From NCBI GenBank assembly GCA_003116975.1, contig BGKB01000067.1, positions 248,001 to 312,000 on the forward strand: DNA of 64,000 nucleotides. The letters are read 5' to 3'. This document shows, piece by piece, positions 28,514-40,024 of this stretch (within the stretch, counting starts at the first letter, position 1; each line of letters starts with the position of its first letter). A program made the translations under genes and the position numbers. The DNA comes from Aurantiochytrium sp. KH105 (lineage: Eukaryota; Sar; Bigyra; Thraustochytrida; Thraustochytriidae). The notes beneath the pieces were generated by a model, which had not been told where the DNA came from, did not search any database, and worked only from the letters and a program-made list of their open reading frames with translations.

Positions 28514-30403
28514 CTATGACCGTGCGACGTGGTATGGAATACGACGCAAACGAGCATCATGGCGCTCAGCGTCTGCATCTCTACAGGTTTTTACATGTCG
28601 AGCGTCAAGAAGCTCGAGGAAGGGGATTCCTCGATAGTAGAAGACACGGCGGTGCTCGCGCTGCCAATTACGGATTGAGACGCGAACGTGCCGTTCCATG
28701 CGGCGACGGTCGCGTGACAGCGCGAGGGCCGCGCGCGCCCGCTCTTCGTGATCTGCATGCGGAGGCGCGCGCTCGGGAGCGAGCTCTTGCTCACGCGACA
28801 CGACGGCTTCGAGCTGCCTGGCGACACGGAGTACTTTGGAGGCATCTGGAGTACTCCGGGCGCGCCGTTTGATCCGTTCGAGCTGCTCGGCAGCGTACAA
28901 CGGTCTCTCCTCCGCAGCGAGGTCGTCGAGCTGTTGGATCACAGCAAGACGTTCTCGAAATGGAATGGAGGCCTCTTCCCAGGCACTCTGAAGCCGACGA
29001 TCGGCTGGATCTTTGCCCAGAAGTAAGCGCCGCTGAAAGTCGCGCTCAGCAGCCAGCTCAAGAGCCCAGGCGTGCTCGATGTGATCACCACTACTTGCTT
29101 TGCCCCTTTGATGCAGGACGTTTTCAATCGGCGCGGTGCAAGACGGAGTGTCTGGTCCACGTCGTGATCGGCCTGTATGTGGTCGTTGTCGTCTTCGTCG
29201 CGGCGCTTGCGAACTTCTGCTCCTTAGCTGCTGCAACAGCTCAAAGCTGGATACGGAGTTTTCCACACGGGGCATGGGGACTTGACACCTCGCTGTACGA
29301 TGTTCACCTTGCGGTGCATTCGCAGAGGACGATAAGCTTGCGCCAACTTCTCGGATGGGCGAAGTAGCGGTATGTGCACGCTCTGCGGTACTGAGACGTC
29401 TCGACTGATCTTCTCGTTCGACATGTGAAGCAGCCGCAGAAGCAGAAGCCGCGATGCTGTGCTGTACATTCTGTGGTGCATGCTCCTCCATCGATGACGG
29501 TGTTGCTTGCATGAGCGCGGGAGTCGTCGAAGAAGCACACAATGAATCAATTTCATACGACGAAAGCTCAATGGCAGCCCGCACAGACGCTACATGGGGC
29601 CACAGGCTAGGTCCTGCGCTGTTCTCGGACTTGGTCTCCTCGCGATCCCCGATTAAGGTATTTCTCTGACCCGTTTGTCCGTGACCAGGAGATGAAGAGG
29701 GTTGCACGTCAAGAAGAGGTTGCACTGCATTGCTCATGGAATACCGCGGCGACTGGACGCGAAGGAGGGCGTCGAGTCTTGCATGCGCTTCGTCGAGGTC
29801 GACACGCAGGTTGGTATTGTCTGCCTCAAGATCAGCGAGCTTTTGCTCGGCTTCTCGGCGGCGCAACTTTTCCGCCAGGAGATCTTTGCGGACGGTCTCG
29901 AGTGTTTGATCCCGAGCGCGGATCACGTCTCGAAGCTCTTCCATGGCATGTGCTGAGGACTCGAGCTGACCTTGCAAAGCGTCCGCGTGGGCCCGCTCCT
30001 GCTCGAGGGCCTTTTCGGCATCAAGACTGTCCTCCAGCACGCTATCCAGCGCCGCGTCCCACATGTTTTGCTCCTCATCACCGGCGGCGCTGTCGTCCCC
30101 ACCGAAAAGGCTGCTCACTGTCAGTCCCGGTCCACCGAAGGCGCTGCGCGGCTCACGGTCTTCCTCGTCTTCTTCCTCGTTGTCCGAGTTTTCTCTTTCT
30201 GTGGCCGCGACGAGCTCGAGGCCGAGGACGTTTGCGTCGAGAACATTCCCAAAGAGGTGGTCAGCTGCATCGTGGCCGTCTTCTTCCCCTCGTCGCTGCT
30301 GGCCTCGCTCCTGGCGTTCTGCGGCGCGCTCGAGCACGGACGCGAGGCCCACGGACCATGCCGAGCGTGCTGGGCTCGCGGACGTGCGCCCGTCCGAGTC
30401 CAT
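28514..30403 (-). CDS. Hypothetical coiled-coil protein
   Basis: The 629-residue product is read from MDSDGRTSASPARSAW; the frame stays open upstream to 30817 but becomes Arg/Pro-rich and unlike coding sequence. Residues about 90-210 form a strong heptad coiled coil (AEKALEQERAHADALQGQ, then LLAEKLRRREAEQKLADL). A disordered Ser/Ala/Gln-rich middle follows, with a second helical, basic region from about residue 480 (AWALELAAERDFQRRLLL). The terminal part is Arg-rich. No enzyme motif was found. Centrosomal, flagellar or trafficking scaffolds are all possible; none can be preferred. Confidence 0.6.
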   Translation of the reverse strand: MDSDGRTSASPARSAWSVGLASVLERAAERQERGQQRRGEEDGHDAADHLFGNVLDANVLGLELVAATERENSDNEEEDEEDREPRSAFGGPGLTVSSLFGGDDSAAGDEEQNMWDAALDSVLEDSLDAEKALEQERAHADALQGQLESSAHAMEELRDVIRARDQTLETVRKDLLAEKLRRREAEQKLADLEADNTNLRVDLDEAHARLDALLRVQSPRYSMSNAVQPLLDVQPSSSPGHGQTGQRNTLIGDREETKSENSAGPSLWPHVASVRAAIELSSYEIDSLCASSTTPALMQATPSSMEEHAPQNVQHSIAASASAAASHVEREDQSRRLSTAERAHTATSPIREVGASLSSSANAPQGEHRTARCQVPMPRVENSVSSFELLQQLRSRSSQAPRRRRQRPHTGRSRRGPDTPSCTAPIENVLHQRGKASSGDHIEHAWALELAAERDFQRRLLLGKDPADRRLQSAWEEASIPFRERLAVIQQLDDLAAEERPLYAAEQLERIKRRARSTPDASKVLRVARQLEAVVSREQELAPERAPPHADHEERARAALALSRDRRRMERHVRVSIRNWQREHRRVFYYRGIPFLELLDARHVKTCRDADAERHDARLRRIPYHVARS

Positions 30404-31226
30404 CGTCCTTCCTCGCGCGGCGCCGGGGCCGGGGAGGCGAGGCGAGGGGAGGAGGCCGGGCAGCCGGGCAGCCAGGGAGGAGGCCGCGGCGCGTCCGGCC
30501 GCTCGCCAGCCAGCTGCACTCCGTGTGGCCCAAGTCCTTCTGCCGGGCCAACGTTGCGGGCTCGAGGGGCTCTCGGTCGTTGCGCACGAAAACGGACATT
30601 CGTTCTTCCGCGTTCTTCTCGTTGCTTGCCACCATGGCCACTGGAGAAAGCGCACGTCACGATCGACCCGAAGCTGACGGACGGCAAGCCATCGACGCCG
30701 TTTTCGGCGTGACGTGATTTTGGGAAAGAAACGCGAGCGAGCGAGCGAGCGAACGAGCACGTCGACCGCACCAGCGGCCACTATCGGGAAGGTCTCCCGC
30801 CACGGACGCTTGCGCAAAAGATCATGGAATCGACGAGGGGGACGAATAGAACTTGGCGATTAGTTTAGGTTACAATTTGCGTGTGTGGCGAAGGGGAACC
30901 AAGCGCGGCCGCTTCTTTGGCCCCTCTTCGGACCCATGGCATGAAAGTCGAATGTCGACGGACGGCGACGAGTGCACTGTCTGCCTTTCATTTATGCATG
31001 CATGCATGCATGCACTTGCGGCGACGAGCCCGAGGCCTCTACAAAATTAGGGTGGGAGGTTCGCGCAATCGCCGTGGTCCATTGAGGAATGTATTGTCGT
31101 CCGTGGCCGCAGCCGTCCAATGAAGTTACTAAAAAAGCAAATGATACAGTGCGCAGGGTAGCGTGTGCTATGCTATGCCATGCTGTGCTCGCTGCGCTGT
31201 GCTGTGCTGTGTTGATGGTCATAAAT
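30404..31226. other. Intergenic region with a TGCA repeat
   Basis: It contains a GAGC repeat near 30731-30750, a self-complementary (ATGC)n tract at about 30994-31013 immediately followed by a CACTTGCG site (31013-31020), and a short GTGCT repeat near 31165-31210. No gene was identified. Confidence 0.5.
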
Positions 31227-32240
31227 TTACATGGCGAGAAGCTCGCGGAGGTCCCTGTGCAGCGCGCTGAGGCTAACGCCGCTGCGGACGGCAGCCCGCA
31301 CGTCGAGCTCGAGACGCGAGGGCTGCGAGTTCTGCGGCGCAGCCTGCAGCGGCGACTGCGTCTGGAAGCAAGGTGAGCTCTGGCGTAAGACACGAGGGCG
31401 ACGGACGGGACGTTCTCGACCCGACCCTGGGGGACGCATAGCCTGGTCGCCGCGGGCGAGCCCGTCTTCGTCGACCTTCTGCTCCTCGTCGAGGTATCGG
31501 CCGCAGGCTGCGGCCTCGGCCTCCTCCCGCCTCCCCGAGCACGCGCCCACGTCCGCGAGCTCGCAGGACGGCTCGCAGCGCTCTGGGGCCCAAGAACCTC
31601 CCGAGTGTGAACACGGCGGAGCAGGGTGTGCGCCGCGGTGTTTCTTGCGGTCGAGACAGGGCTCGTGGCCGGGCTCGTGGCCCTCGGCCTGCGCCAGGTT
31701 TCTGCGCAGGCGCGCGAGCCAGGTGTCCTCGCCGTCGTCGGGGAGCGACTGCGGCACGCCGAGCGGCGCCGCGGCCGGCGGGGGGCGCGCGCACGGCCCG
31801 AGGCTGTGGCTCTCTGCGCTGGCCGTGCTCGCGAGGCTGGCATTGCTGCGCGCGCTCACGAGCGGCAGCTGCAGCTTGCGCGCGGTGGCCGCCGAGCTGC
31901 TGCGGCGCCTGCCTGCGTCGCTCGCGAGCGCGGACTTGCGCCGCAGCCTGCCCTCGATCCTCCTCGCGAGCTGCCTGGCCTTCTCGTGCAGACCCGCCGC
32001 CTTCTTGACGGCGAGCTCGACCTCGTGCAGGTCCGTCATGACGCCCATCTTCGCTGGCCACGCGACCAAACTGCAGAAGCGAGCAAGCTCCTTTCGCGCC
32101 TCGCGTTGCAGCTTGGCTTTGCGACGTTGCGGATTTGCTGCTTCGCGCCGACGCTCCCTCGGGGGCCCCGCGTCGCCGTCGCCCTCGCCGCGCAGCCTCG
32201 GGAGCGTCCCGGCCGCGCTCTGGCGCTGCTTCTTTCGCAC
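31227..32240 (-). CDS. Hypothetical basic protein
   Basis: Open frame of 337 residues, starting MRKKQRQSAAG and ending LHRDLRELLAM. The N-terminal 120 residues are Arg/Lys/Ala-rich and helical (ELAVKKAAGLHEKARQLARR). The rest is low-complexity, with several Cys and Pro residues. No domain was recognised. The GC-rich sequence also leaves a long plus-strand frame open (31231-32331). The minus frame is preferred because its composition is more protein-like and its two helical ends look structured. It could still be a chance frame. Confidence 0.4.
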   Translation of the reverse strand: MRKKQRQSAAGTLPRLRGEGDGDAGPPRERRREAANPQRRKAKLQREARKELARFCSLVAWPAKMGVMTDLHEVELAVKKAAGLHEKARQLARRIEGRLRRKSALASDAGRRRSSSAATARKLQLPLVSARSNASLASTASAESHSLGPCARPPPAAAPLGVPQSLPDDGEDTWLARLRRNLAQAEGHEPGHEPCLDRKKHRGAHPAPPCSHSGGSWAPERCEPSCELADVGACSGRREEAEAAACGRYLDEEQKVDEDGLARGDQAMRPPGSGRERPVRRPRVLRQSSPCFQTQSPLQAAPQNSQPSRLELDVRAAVRSGVSLSALHRDLRELLAM

Positions 32241-33657
32241 GATGCCTGGCGCGCCCAGCTCGCTTCCCCTGGGCGCCCAGCTCGCACTTCGGGTTCCCTG
32301 CGGTTACGGCCTTTCTACGGTAAAGTGTTAGTTCCTTGCTTTGCTCTTTTACTGTTAGGTGTCTGTGTCGTCCTAGTTCGCTCTTTGCAGTTTGTTGATC
32401 CCTGCGCTAATTGTTGCTGCTGGTTGGCTGCCTGTCGCGCCCGGAAGCGCGGCAGCGGCCAGCGGCGACCCGGGTCTGCATTCATTCATCGGCCGCGCAG
32501 GCGGGCCGCTGCGAGGGCCTGGTCACGCGCCCCGCGGACCGGCTGCCTGGCTGGCCGGCCTTCGTGCGCTGCGAGGCCGCCGGGGGCTGCGCGAGGTCCC
32601 CATCGAGACCGTGCACGCGCCGGCGCGGCCTAGGGTTTGGAATAGATGTGGCCTAGGAGTTTGCATGGGTACAGTGAGGTGTGGTGGACCCCGTGGGGCT
32701 CCGCGGCGGGCGAGTTTACGCGTCGCGACGAGTTTACGCGTCGTGACGAGCGGGGCAGGCGGGGAATGGGAGGGAAAAGGAATAGAGATAAAGGGTGTGA
32801 GGGACCTTGCTCGCGATTCGATTCACGCATCGGACGCCGCATAGGCGAGCGCTACGGATGAGCAAGGCCGGCGGAGAGCCGCTGCTAGAGGCTGAGAGTG
32901 AGGCGGAGGAATGACCGGTTCGGGGCGGAAAGAAACGTACCTGCCTTTTGAGCGGAGGAAAACGAGATACGCCGTAGCTTGTCCGTCATGCGAGAGGCTA
33001 GAGGCGAGCCTGAGCGATGTGACGATAATATGCTGGACTCGTCATTGGAAAAGGGTGATGACAGTTTGTCTTTTTGGGGGACGCATGAAGCCTAACCCTT
33101 TCCTTATGCTCGACACAACCCAAGGCAGCGCAATGGTTTTTGTTGTCCTTGGCACGCGTCGCCCAGGGGCGCAAGACTGACTTTCTACGTCGAATAGAAG
33201 GTGGGTATACGGGACTTTCCGTTTTACGCTCAAGGTCCCCAATCGATAACCTTTGACTTGCGACAAGTTGAACGATGCAGAAACCTCGCGCCATGGAGAT
33301 CATCCATGTCACGGAAGGTTGGAAAGAGGAGGCAAGACACGATCATCGTGAGAGAATTACTTTCAGAGAAACGAAAAACGCTGTCCGCCCATTTTCTCAA
33401 AACGAATCAATCTTCCTCATCGGCCTCCATCTGAACGAATTCGAGAGAGAGGGAGATCGAGATCACAGAAGCATCATGCATATGCTTTTACTCCTTTCAG
33501 ATGACAAATTTGGTCAGGGCTTTCCAAAGTAAAGGCAAGCGCGCATTGCCAACGTCAAGGATGAGAACAATTTGAGACGGGCAACAGAAAGGAGAAAAGA
33601 AAGAAACAAAAAGTAGCGAAAAAGGGGGAGAGAAGGAGAACATGTAAGTAGTGATGA
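32241..33657. other. Intergenic region, no supported gene
   Basis: The sequence turns from GC-rich (to about 32640) to balanced composition. There is a tandem near-repeat of GAGTTTACGCGTCG at about 32711-32743 and a CTAGGGTTT element near 32629. Short plus-strand frames at 32911-33180 and 33201-33532 show no family resemblance. Confidence 0.45.
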
Positions 33658-34566
33658 TCAACAGCACGAGTCTTTTTGAGGTTTGCCGGCGTTCCCGTTG
33701 CCGATAACTACGGATTTACCATAGTCCTCCTCATCGTCCATGGTTTTAAAGTGGTTGTGCACGTTGACAACGAGCTCTTCAAAGGCGCGCGTGACATTCT
33801 GGCCTGTTTTCGCCGAGGTGCGCATTGACAAGAGACCGTGCTCCTCGCAGGCGCTCGTGTGCACGGCCTCCGAAATGTACTTGCCGACCTCGAGCTCAGT
33901 CTCGAGGTCGATCTTATTGCCCACGAGCATGATGCACGACAGGAAGCCGCGATCCTTATCTGCTGCCTCTTTCAAATCATTCAACCACGTGTCCAGCGCA
34001 TTTTGAAATGATTTCTTGTTCGCGACGTCGTACACGAGAATTGCACCTGCTGCTCTACGGTAGTGTGACGTGGTGATGGCGCGGTAACGTTCTTGTCCGG
34101 CTGTGTATTATTAAAGTGCAAATCGTTGTGGAAATACAAAATGCCAGTCAGTTAGTCAGTCAGGACATCAGTGCAGAAGACACTTCCAAATCCTACGTAC
34201 CTGTATCCCAGATTTGCGTGCGGATTCGCGTGCCATCCGGATGAACGATGGTCTTGGTCCCAAACTCGACGCCAATGGTCGGCTTACGGGTCTCGTGGAA
34301 GGTGGGAACGGCCTTGCCCGGCTCGGCCGTGGCGTTCTCAGCGTTGCGCGTGAAGCACGCCAAGAGGTTTGTTTTGCCTACCCCCGCGTCTCCTACGAGA
34401 ACGACTGTGTATTTCGTAAAGGACAAAGAAAGCAAGAGTCGTGGCGCGTGCACCGAGATCATTCGTCAATATGTCGCCGCTTGATCAAGTCATGTATAAG
34501 GCGAGCGGCGCCTTTTCTTGTGGAGGGTGATCACTTACTCTTGTACAGAACATCGAACTCGTCCAT
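33658..34566 (-). CDS. Rab11-like small GTPase, three exons
   Basis: Vesicle-traffic GTPase of the Rab family. Exons are 34566-34539, 34404-34201 and 34100-33658. The introns (134 and 100 nt) have donors GTAAGT and GTACGT and acceptors ACACAG, and all joins keep the frame. The 224-residue product begins [20 protein letters not shown], close to Rab11. G-box motifs are GDAGVGKT (P-loop), TIGVEF (switch I end), [12 protein letters not shown] (switch II), GNKID and TSAK. The C-terminus KDSCC carries the two cysteines for geranylgeranylation. Between the P-loop and TIGVEF there is an insertion of about 17 residues (near [17 protein letters not shown]), lengthening switch I. Rab11 recycles endosomal and Golgi-derived cargo to the surface; the exact subfamily remains an inference. 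Confidence 0.9.
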
Positions 34567-35778
34567 GATTGCCACTCTGCTAAACTCTGGCGAGCACCTG
34601 CGAAAGGATGCGCGCGCGTGTTCGAGCACGCGGTGAACCCGGCCTTCAGTGACCGAAGTGCGCTCGCCGGGCGTACAGCGACGCGCCTGCTACTCCTCCT
34701 GCACGTCCTCCAACTCGTCGTCAGTAGTTCCTTCCTTGCAACCCTGGGTCGCGACGCTGACGAGCGAGCGAGGAGCAGGTGGGCAGGCAGGCAGGCAGGC
34801 AGGAAGACAGCCAGGCAGGCGCGACAAGATGCCCCGCACAAGCCTCGCTTGGACTCGAGGCGCCGAGCAAGAAGTCTGCGGCGGCGGCGGTCAGCTTGGT
34901 CGCGCACGCGCACGAGAGCCTCGTTCGTCGCCGCGCGGCGTCGCCGCCAGCTCAGGTCGTCGATGCGCCGCCCGCCCGAAGCGCCGGAGGCCTGTCCGCG
35001 CGCGCGCGTGCGTGCGTGCGCTCGCTGCGCGCGAGGATCCGCGTCCGCTCGCCGGGCCTGCGCGGCGCGCTCGCTCGCAGGATCGCAGCCGGCGCGGACT
35101 CAAGCCAAGCAGGTTTTGGCGGCGGCGCCGCTGCCGCTTGACTGGCCTCTCGCTGCGCGCTCTTTTTTCAGTCCCTAGAACTAGTTTTGCGTCTCACAAT
35201 ATTTCGAAGAGAACTAGTGCAGAGCTGTAGAATGAGATGCGTAATTTTGCTCCGAGCATCGACTTCTCAAAGATACGGACTCGCGGCGCGTTGCAGTGGC
35301 GGTAATGGCTAACGAGAGCCGAGTGCTGCGCACAAGAGAGAGGTAGCCCCGGGAGCTGGCCGAGGATGTCCGGCCAGGCAACGACCGACAAACTGCAAGG
35401 CAGGCAGGGTCTCGCCTGCGGCTGCCTCGCCAGGCGGCGGCGGCCCTGCCTGCCGGCAGCGACAGCGACTGCGACTGCGACTGCGACTGCGACTGCGACT
35501 GCGACTGCGACTGCGACAGCGACCAAACTTGTGAAAGCGCAGCCGCCGCGCGCCAAGCGACCAAACTTGTGAAAGCGCAGCCGCCGCGCGCCACGATGAT
35601 GGAGAGAAAGAAAAAAAAAATTCGACTTGAAGAAAGAAGAAAATGATTGGAAAAACTTGCAACGACTCCGAGACGCAGTTCCGTGCACGATACCAGGATA
35701 GACCGATTTGTTGGGGAGAAAAAGCTCTTGGGGCTCTTTGCAGAAGAGCCTTGGGCCTCGGCTTCACCATCGCTCGGG
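34567..35778. other. GC-rich intergenic region with GACTGC microsatellite and a 38-bp tandem duplication
   Basis: The Rab upstream flank is GC-rich, with a GGCAGGCA repeat near 34780-34805. A (GACTGC)n tract spans about 35460-35520, and directly after it a 38-base unit is repeated in tandem (35519-35556 and 35557-35593). Open frames over this stretch on both strands are compositional artefacts. Confidence 0.55.
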
Positions 35779-36327
35779 ATGCAGCAGCAGCTCCAGACGC
35801 TCATCGAGGAGGCCTGGATTGAAGTCGGCGCGAAGCGGGAGCGGGAGCGGGAGCGGGAGCGGGTAGAGATGGGCGGCCTGGAGGATGAGGTGAAGAAGGC
35901 GGCGGAAGACGCCCCGGAGGCCTTTCGCAAGCTGGCAGAGGAGGCCAGCAAGGCCGAAGATGCCGACGGGCTGGCGTCGGTAGCCAAGAGCGCCGTGCAG
36001 AGGCTCGCGGAGGGCGCCACCAAGAGGATCGACACCGCTGCGCACGATGCGCACACGCGCAGCGACGATAACAAGCAGGAGGTCTACGACAAGCTCAAGT
36101 CCAAGACCTCGCATCCGTGTAATGAGATCGCCGAGGACTTTGTCCGGGCCGCCACCTTTGCAAGCTCGGACAGCATCTTTGGCACGGCCCGCGATCTCTT
36201 CACTTGTGTCTTTGTTCCCGGCCAGCGCGAGGAAGTCATCCGCAGGCACCACGACAAGCTTCGGACGCGTCTGGAGGAGCTTGAAAAGGCCCAGGCCGAA
36301 CGCATCAAGAAGCAGGAAGAACATTAG
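35779..36327 (+). CDS. Hypothetical helical protein
   Basis: The 182-residue product starts at the first ATG of the frame (MQQQLQTLIEEAWIE). An Arg-Glu repeat (RERERERER) follows, then MGGLEDEVKK, which could be an alternative start at 35869. The rest is amphipathic and charged, with A/E/K-rich helices and a C-terminal coiled-coil-like tail (LRTRLEELEKAQAERIKK). A short segment around TARDLFTCVFVPGQREE is more hydrophobic. No family was recognised. The regular codon use and clean stop support a real gene, but opposite-strand frames overlap it. Confidence 0.5.
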   Translation: MQQQLQTLIEEAWIEVGAKRERERERERVEMGGLEDEVKKAAEDAPEAFRKLAEEASKAEDADGLASVAKSAVQRLAEGATKRIDTAAHDAHTRSDDNKQEVYDKLKSKTSHPCNEIAEDFVRAATFASSDSIFGTARDLFTCVFVPGQREEVIRRHHDKLRTRLEELEKAQAERIKKQEEH

Positions 36328-36672
36328 AGGGACAGCCCACCACAAACTCATTCCTCCGCGCTGCTGACGCAGGGCGCTGCTGACCCTGGGTCACCATTTT
36401 TTTGAATCAAAGCTAAGGATTGAAAGTACGATATTTCTAAAACCCCGATTGCTTCTGCTTTCCTTTCTTTTTTTGTTTGTTTCATTTTTGTAAAAATGAT
36501 GACTTCTCCTTCTTCTTCTGAATTTTGGAAAACAATAACTCCGTGCAAAGTTTGTGCCTTTCAGAAGACAAGACAACAGCAAACCCATAATTATTGTTGC
36601 CCAAAGTCCGGCGTAATGCGATAGAAAAAGATGGTTTCATAAAAGGGAGGAGGTTAAAAGATTAAAATCACC
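36328..36672. other. Convergent intergenic region
   Basis: This 345-base AT-richer stretch lies between the 3' ends of the helical hypothetical gene and alpha-actinin, with T-rich runs near 36463-36490. Nothing else is visible. Confidence 0.5.
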
Positions 36673-39390
36673 TCAGCGCGTGAAAAGCTGCTCGGTGAAC
36701 TTGACGTAGTCGCCGTCGGACATGTTGCCCTGCAAATAGGAGGCGAGATCAGCGTCAATGGCGCCAAAGTTCTTTTGAATCTGTTCAGAGGAAAGCGAGC
36801 CCTCAGGAGCAATGGCCTTGAAGGCTTCGACAACGTCATCCTTGGAGTCGCCCGACTGGAGCTCGTCGACGAAAAAGGCAATGAAATCATCCTGCGTGAA
36901 CACCATCGTCGACGAGCGCGCTCGCATGCGGGACTCCAGCTCCTGATCATCGAGATCAATACCCGCGCCGAGGCAAGCCTCGCGCAGCTCTGAAAGGCGG
37001 AGCTTGCCATCATTGTCGGTATCAAAGACGCTAAAGATCTCTTGAGCCTCCTTGAGCTGCTCCGGCGAGATTTGCAGCGACTTTTGCGCCATAAGCTGTG
37101 CAGAAATAGCCTCATCAGCACGCTTCAGATCCTTGAGCAGCTGCTCGTGGTTGGAGCGAAGCGAAAAGATCGTGTGCGTCGTGTACGTGTTAGCCACGAG
37201 CTCGGCCTCCTCGCATGCCTGCGAAGCTTCTTCGAGCGCGGTAAGCTTAGCGGCGCCCGCCGAGTCCTCGCCAGCGACCTCGCTGCGCAGCTTGGCAATG
37301 GCCTCCTTCTGGTCGTCAAGGGACCCGGAAACACCGCCCAGGGCAGCGCGCTGGCCGTCGCAAAAGCTGGCAAACTCGTTGGCGAGACCCGCAAAACGCT
37401 GAGACAGCTCGTCGCGCCGCTGCTCGGCCGCCAATACAGAGCCCAGGTCGCTCTGCAGCGAGTTCACCTTGCTCTGCATCGACTCGATACGGCTGCGCTG
37501 CTGCGCGCAGTGATCCTTGGCGTCCGGCCGCTTGCTCTCAATCTCTGCGGCAAGGGCCGAGACCTCATCGACGCTCGTCAGCGCCGCCTGCACGCTTTGC
37601 TCAATCGATCCCATCTGGCCCTGGAGCTCGGTCATTTCCGCAGTGGTGGCGCCCGTAATGTCCTCGCTCAGGCTCTGATCAAGCTGGTCCACGAGGAAGT
37701 CGAGCTCGTTGATCTTTTGCAGGTAGAGCTTGTCCTTGGCCGCCAGCGCCTTCTCGGACTCCAGCGCCGACTCTAGCGCAGAGCGGTGGCTCTCGCCCTG
37801 GGACTTGCAGGTCGACATCTTCTCGTCGAGATCGCGCATGCCCTGGCTGGCATCTGCCACACCCGCGTGGCCCTCGCTGGTCTCGGCCTTGGCCACAATG
37901 GCGCGGAGCTCCTCCATCACGGTGTCATAAAGTTTGAGACGACTTTCGTAGCTCGCGTGCATCTCAAGCTCGGTTTCGAGCTCAGAGACAGAGCCGCCCT
38001 TGACGCCTTCCCCAAAGACGGCAAGCTTTTCGTCGAGCCACACGTTCACCGCCACCGACTTGGCCTTGAACTTGGCCACAGCATGATCCGCCATGCGGTA
38101 GCTGAGGTAGCGATCAAGCATTTGCCGCTCATACGATTGCTCGGCGTGCTCGAGGCTCTCCCAGGCTGCACCGAGGTCTGCCGGCGGGATCTCGGCCGAG
38201 AACTCGGGTCGGTTGTTGTTCCGCTTGCTGCTCACGAGTGTCGTGTAGACACCTTCGGCCTCGGCGCGTTTCGATGCCATCTCGGGCTTGACGTTGTTCA
38301 TGTACGTGTTGAAGTCGTCGAGGGCCGCCTTGACATCATCGGTGGCGCTCAGCGCTGGCGCGTTCTCGAAGCGGCTCTTGTTGCTGCTCACAAAGTCCTG
38401 CACCTCCTTGCTCAGCTGCGTGTACTGGTTCATCCAGTCATCGTGGCGCCGGGTTACCGCGACAGCGTTCTTGACAGCCCGAAGCTTGGACTCCAGCTTG
38501 GCCTGGCCTGCAAACAGCTTGAAGAACTGGCTCAGGTACGCCACTTGCGACTTTTCATCGGGGTGCTCGACCACGTCCTCCGGGTCCAAGAGTCGGGCGA
38601 TGCCCAGCTTGTCCTCGGCGATGGAAAAGGCCTGTTCACAGTTCGCCAGGCCTTCTGCGGGCGACAGCCCATCGAACTCGAGCAGATCAGGGCGATAGCG
38701 ATGAATGAGCGCATTAAAGGCGAGGCCATCCGTCCAGGACGAGGTGAAGTCCTTGACGTCCACATTCGTGTAGCCCTTGGTGGAGCGCTGCAGCCACAAG
38801 AGAAGACCGGCCTTGCCGTCGGCGCCGCTCACCTCAAAGCGCAGAATGATGGTCCACAGGAGACCGAGCACGAGCTTTTCGTTGCCCTTGAGGATATCCG
38901 AGGAACCAATGTTTACCAGCGGAATGTCGTGGTCGCGGATGAACTTGAGGCACTGGTTCAGGTTCTCGAGCTTTTGAATGTCCATTTTGGGCTTGCTGTT
39001 GATGCGTCCTACATTTTCGTCCGAGATGCGGCCCAAAAGGGACGCAAGGACGGTGCCGTCCGCAAGGTCAGGCACCAGTTCCTCGATCTTGTTCCCGGGG
39101 GGAAGATACTGGTTCGCCCTGCGCAGGTAAAAAACAAAGAAAAATAGGAGGATTGTCGTGATATCAGACAGACCATCCATCACACACAAGGTTTGTCCGG
39201 TTCCGGTTCCGGGCACGTCCCGTCAGTTTCCGATATTCTTTTGTCGCGACAATAAAGACGAAAAGAGAGAGAGAGAGTGTGCAACGCGCCTTGACGCTGC
39301 GCACGAGCGCCCAACTTACCATCGCGTGAATGTCTTGCGCTGGATTCCGATCCAGGCCTCGCGGTCCTCGTTGTTGTGCACGCGCGACAT
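36673..39390 (-). CDS. Alpha-actinin, two exons
   Basis: Actin crosslinking protein. Exon 1 (39390-39320) encodes MSRVHNNEDREAWIGIQ..KTFTR, and exon 2 is 39118-36673. The intron 39319-39119 (GTAAGT to CGCAG) joins in phase 2 to give TRWANQYL inside the first actin-binding helix. The 838-residue product has two calponin-homology domains (about residues 8-120 and 130-230) and a spectrin-repeat rod (about 240-700). Two EF-hand pairs follow from about 715. The first loop DTDNDGKLRLSE is canonical for calcium; the others look degenerate, as in many calcium-sensitive actinins with one working site. Length is slightly shorter than vertebrate actinin (about 890). It is head to head with the adhesin-like gene at 40025. 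Confidence 0.93.
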
Positions 39391-40024
39391 CCTGCTTGCT
39401 TGCTTGCTTGCTTGTCTTTGGTCTCCGGTGGATGGACAAGGTCAACCTAGGTTGTCTTGCTGTTGCAGCGATCAAGGCGGAGCTCGCTTGTTCGCTCGCT
39501 CACTCGCCTGCCTGCCGTGCCCTGCGAAAGCGCGAGCGAAGGCGAGAGCAAGGAAGCGAAGAACCGAGGGTGCGCGTACGCACGCACGCACGCTCGCTCG
39601 CTCGCTCGAGCTGCAGCGGTCGCGGGCGGTCGGGACGCAGGGGCGGTCGGGACGCGGTCGGCTTCTGGTTGGATTTTTGCTTTTTGGATTTGACTGACAA
39701 TTTGATTTTTTGTTCTCTCCCTCTCGAACGATTCGGACCCAAAGCGAAACTGGATCTTTTTGGTCTTTCGAGTTGTTCAAGTTCCAAACATGCTTAACGT
39801 GCTACACGTTCACACCACTCGCAGCCAGAAGAAACTTGCGAAGTTGTTCACCGCGCACAAGGAAAGAAAGAAGCGAAAGCCGCAAAACGACAACTCGAGA
39901 CTTCATCAAGACGACGACGACGACGACGACAAAGGACACGTCGTTTGCCGCCGACCTCTGCTGACTGGTGTAGCCAAGCGCGTGGGAGCTGGTGCGGGTG
40001 GTGACTACTGCAAAGAAGGAGAAG
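39391..40024. promoter_or_regulatory. Bidirectional promoter region between alpha-actinin and the adhesin-like gene
   Basis: This 634-base interval separates two divergent start codons. It includes a GCTT repeat near 39393-39413, a CGCTCGCT repeat near 39590-39608 and a GAC repeat near 39912-39931. No TATA element or specific site can be named with confidence. Confidence 0.4.

Noticed and set aside
31231-32331. A 366-codon plus-strand open frame opposite the basic hypothetical protein
   Set aside because: It is Ser/Arg/Ala-rich and low-complexity, typical of the reverse of a GC-rich frame.
39119-39319. Hydrophobic stretch before alpha-actinin exon 2, read as a membrane segment
   Set aside because: It is intron sequence; splicing to the exon at 39320-39390 restores the normal CH-domain start.
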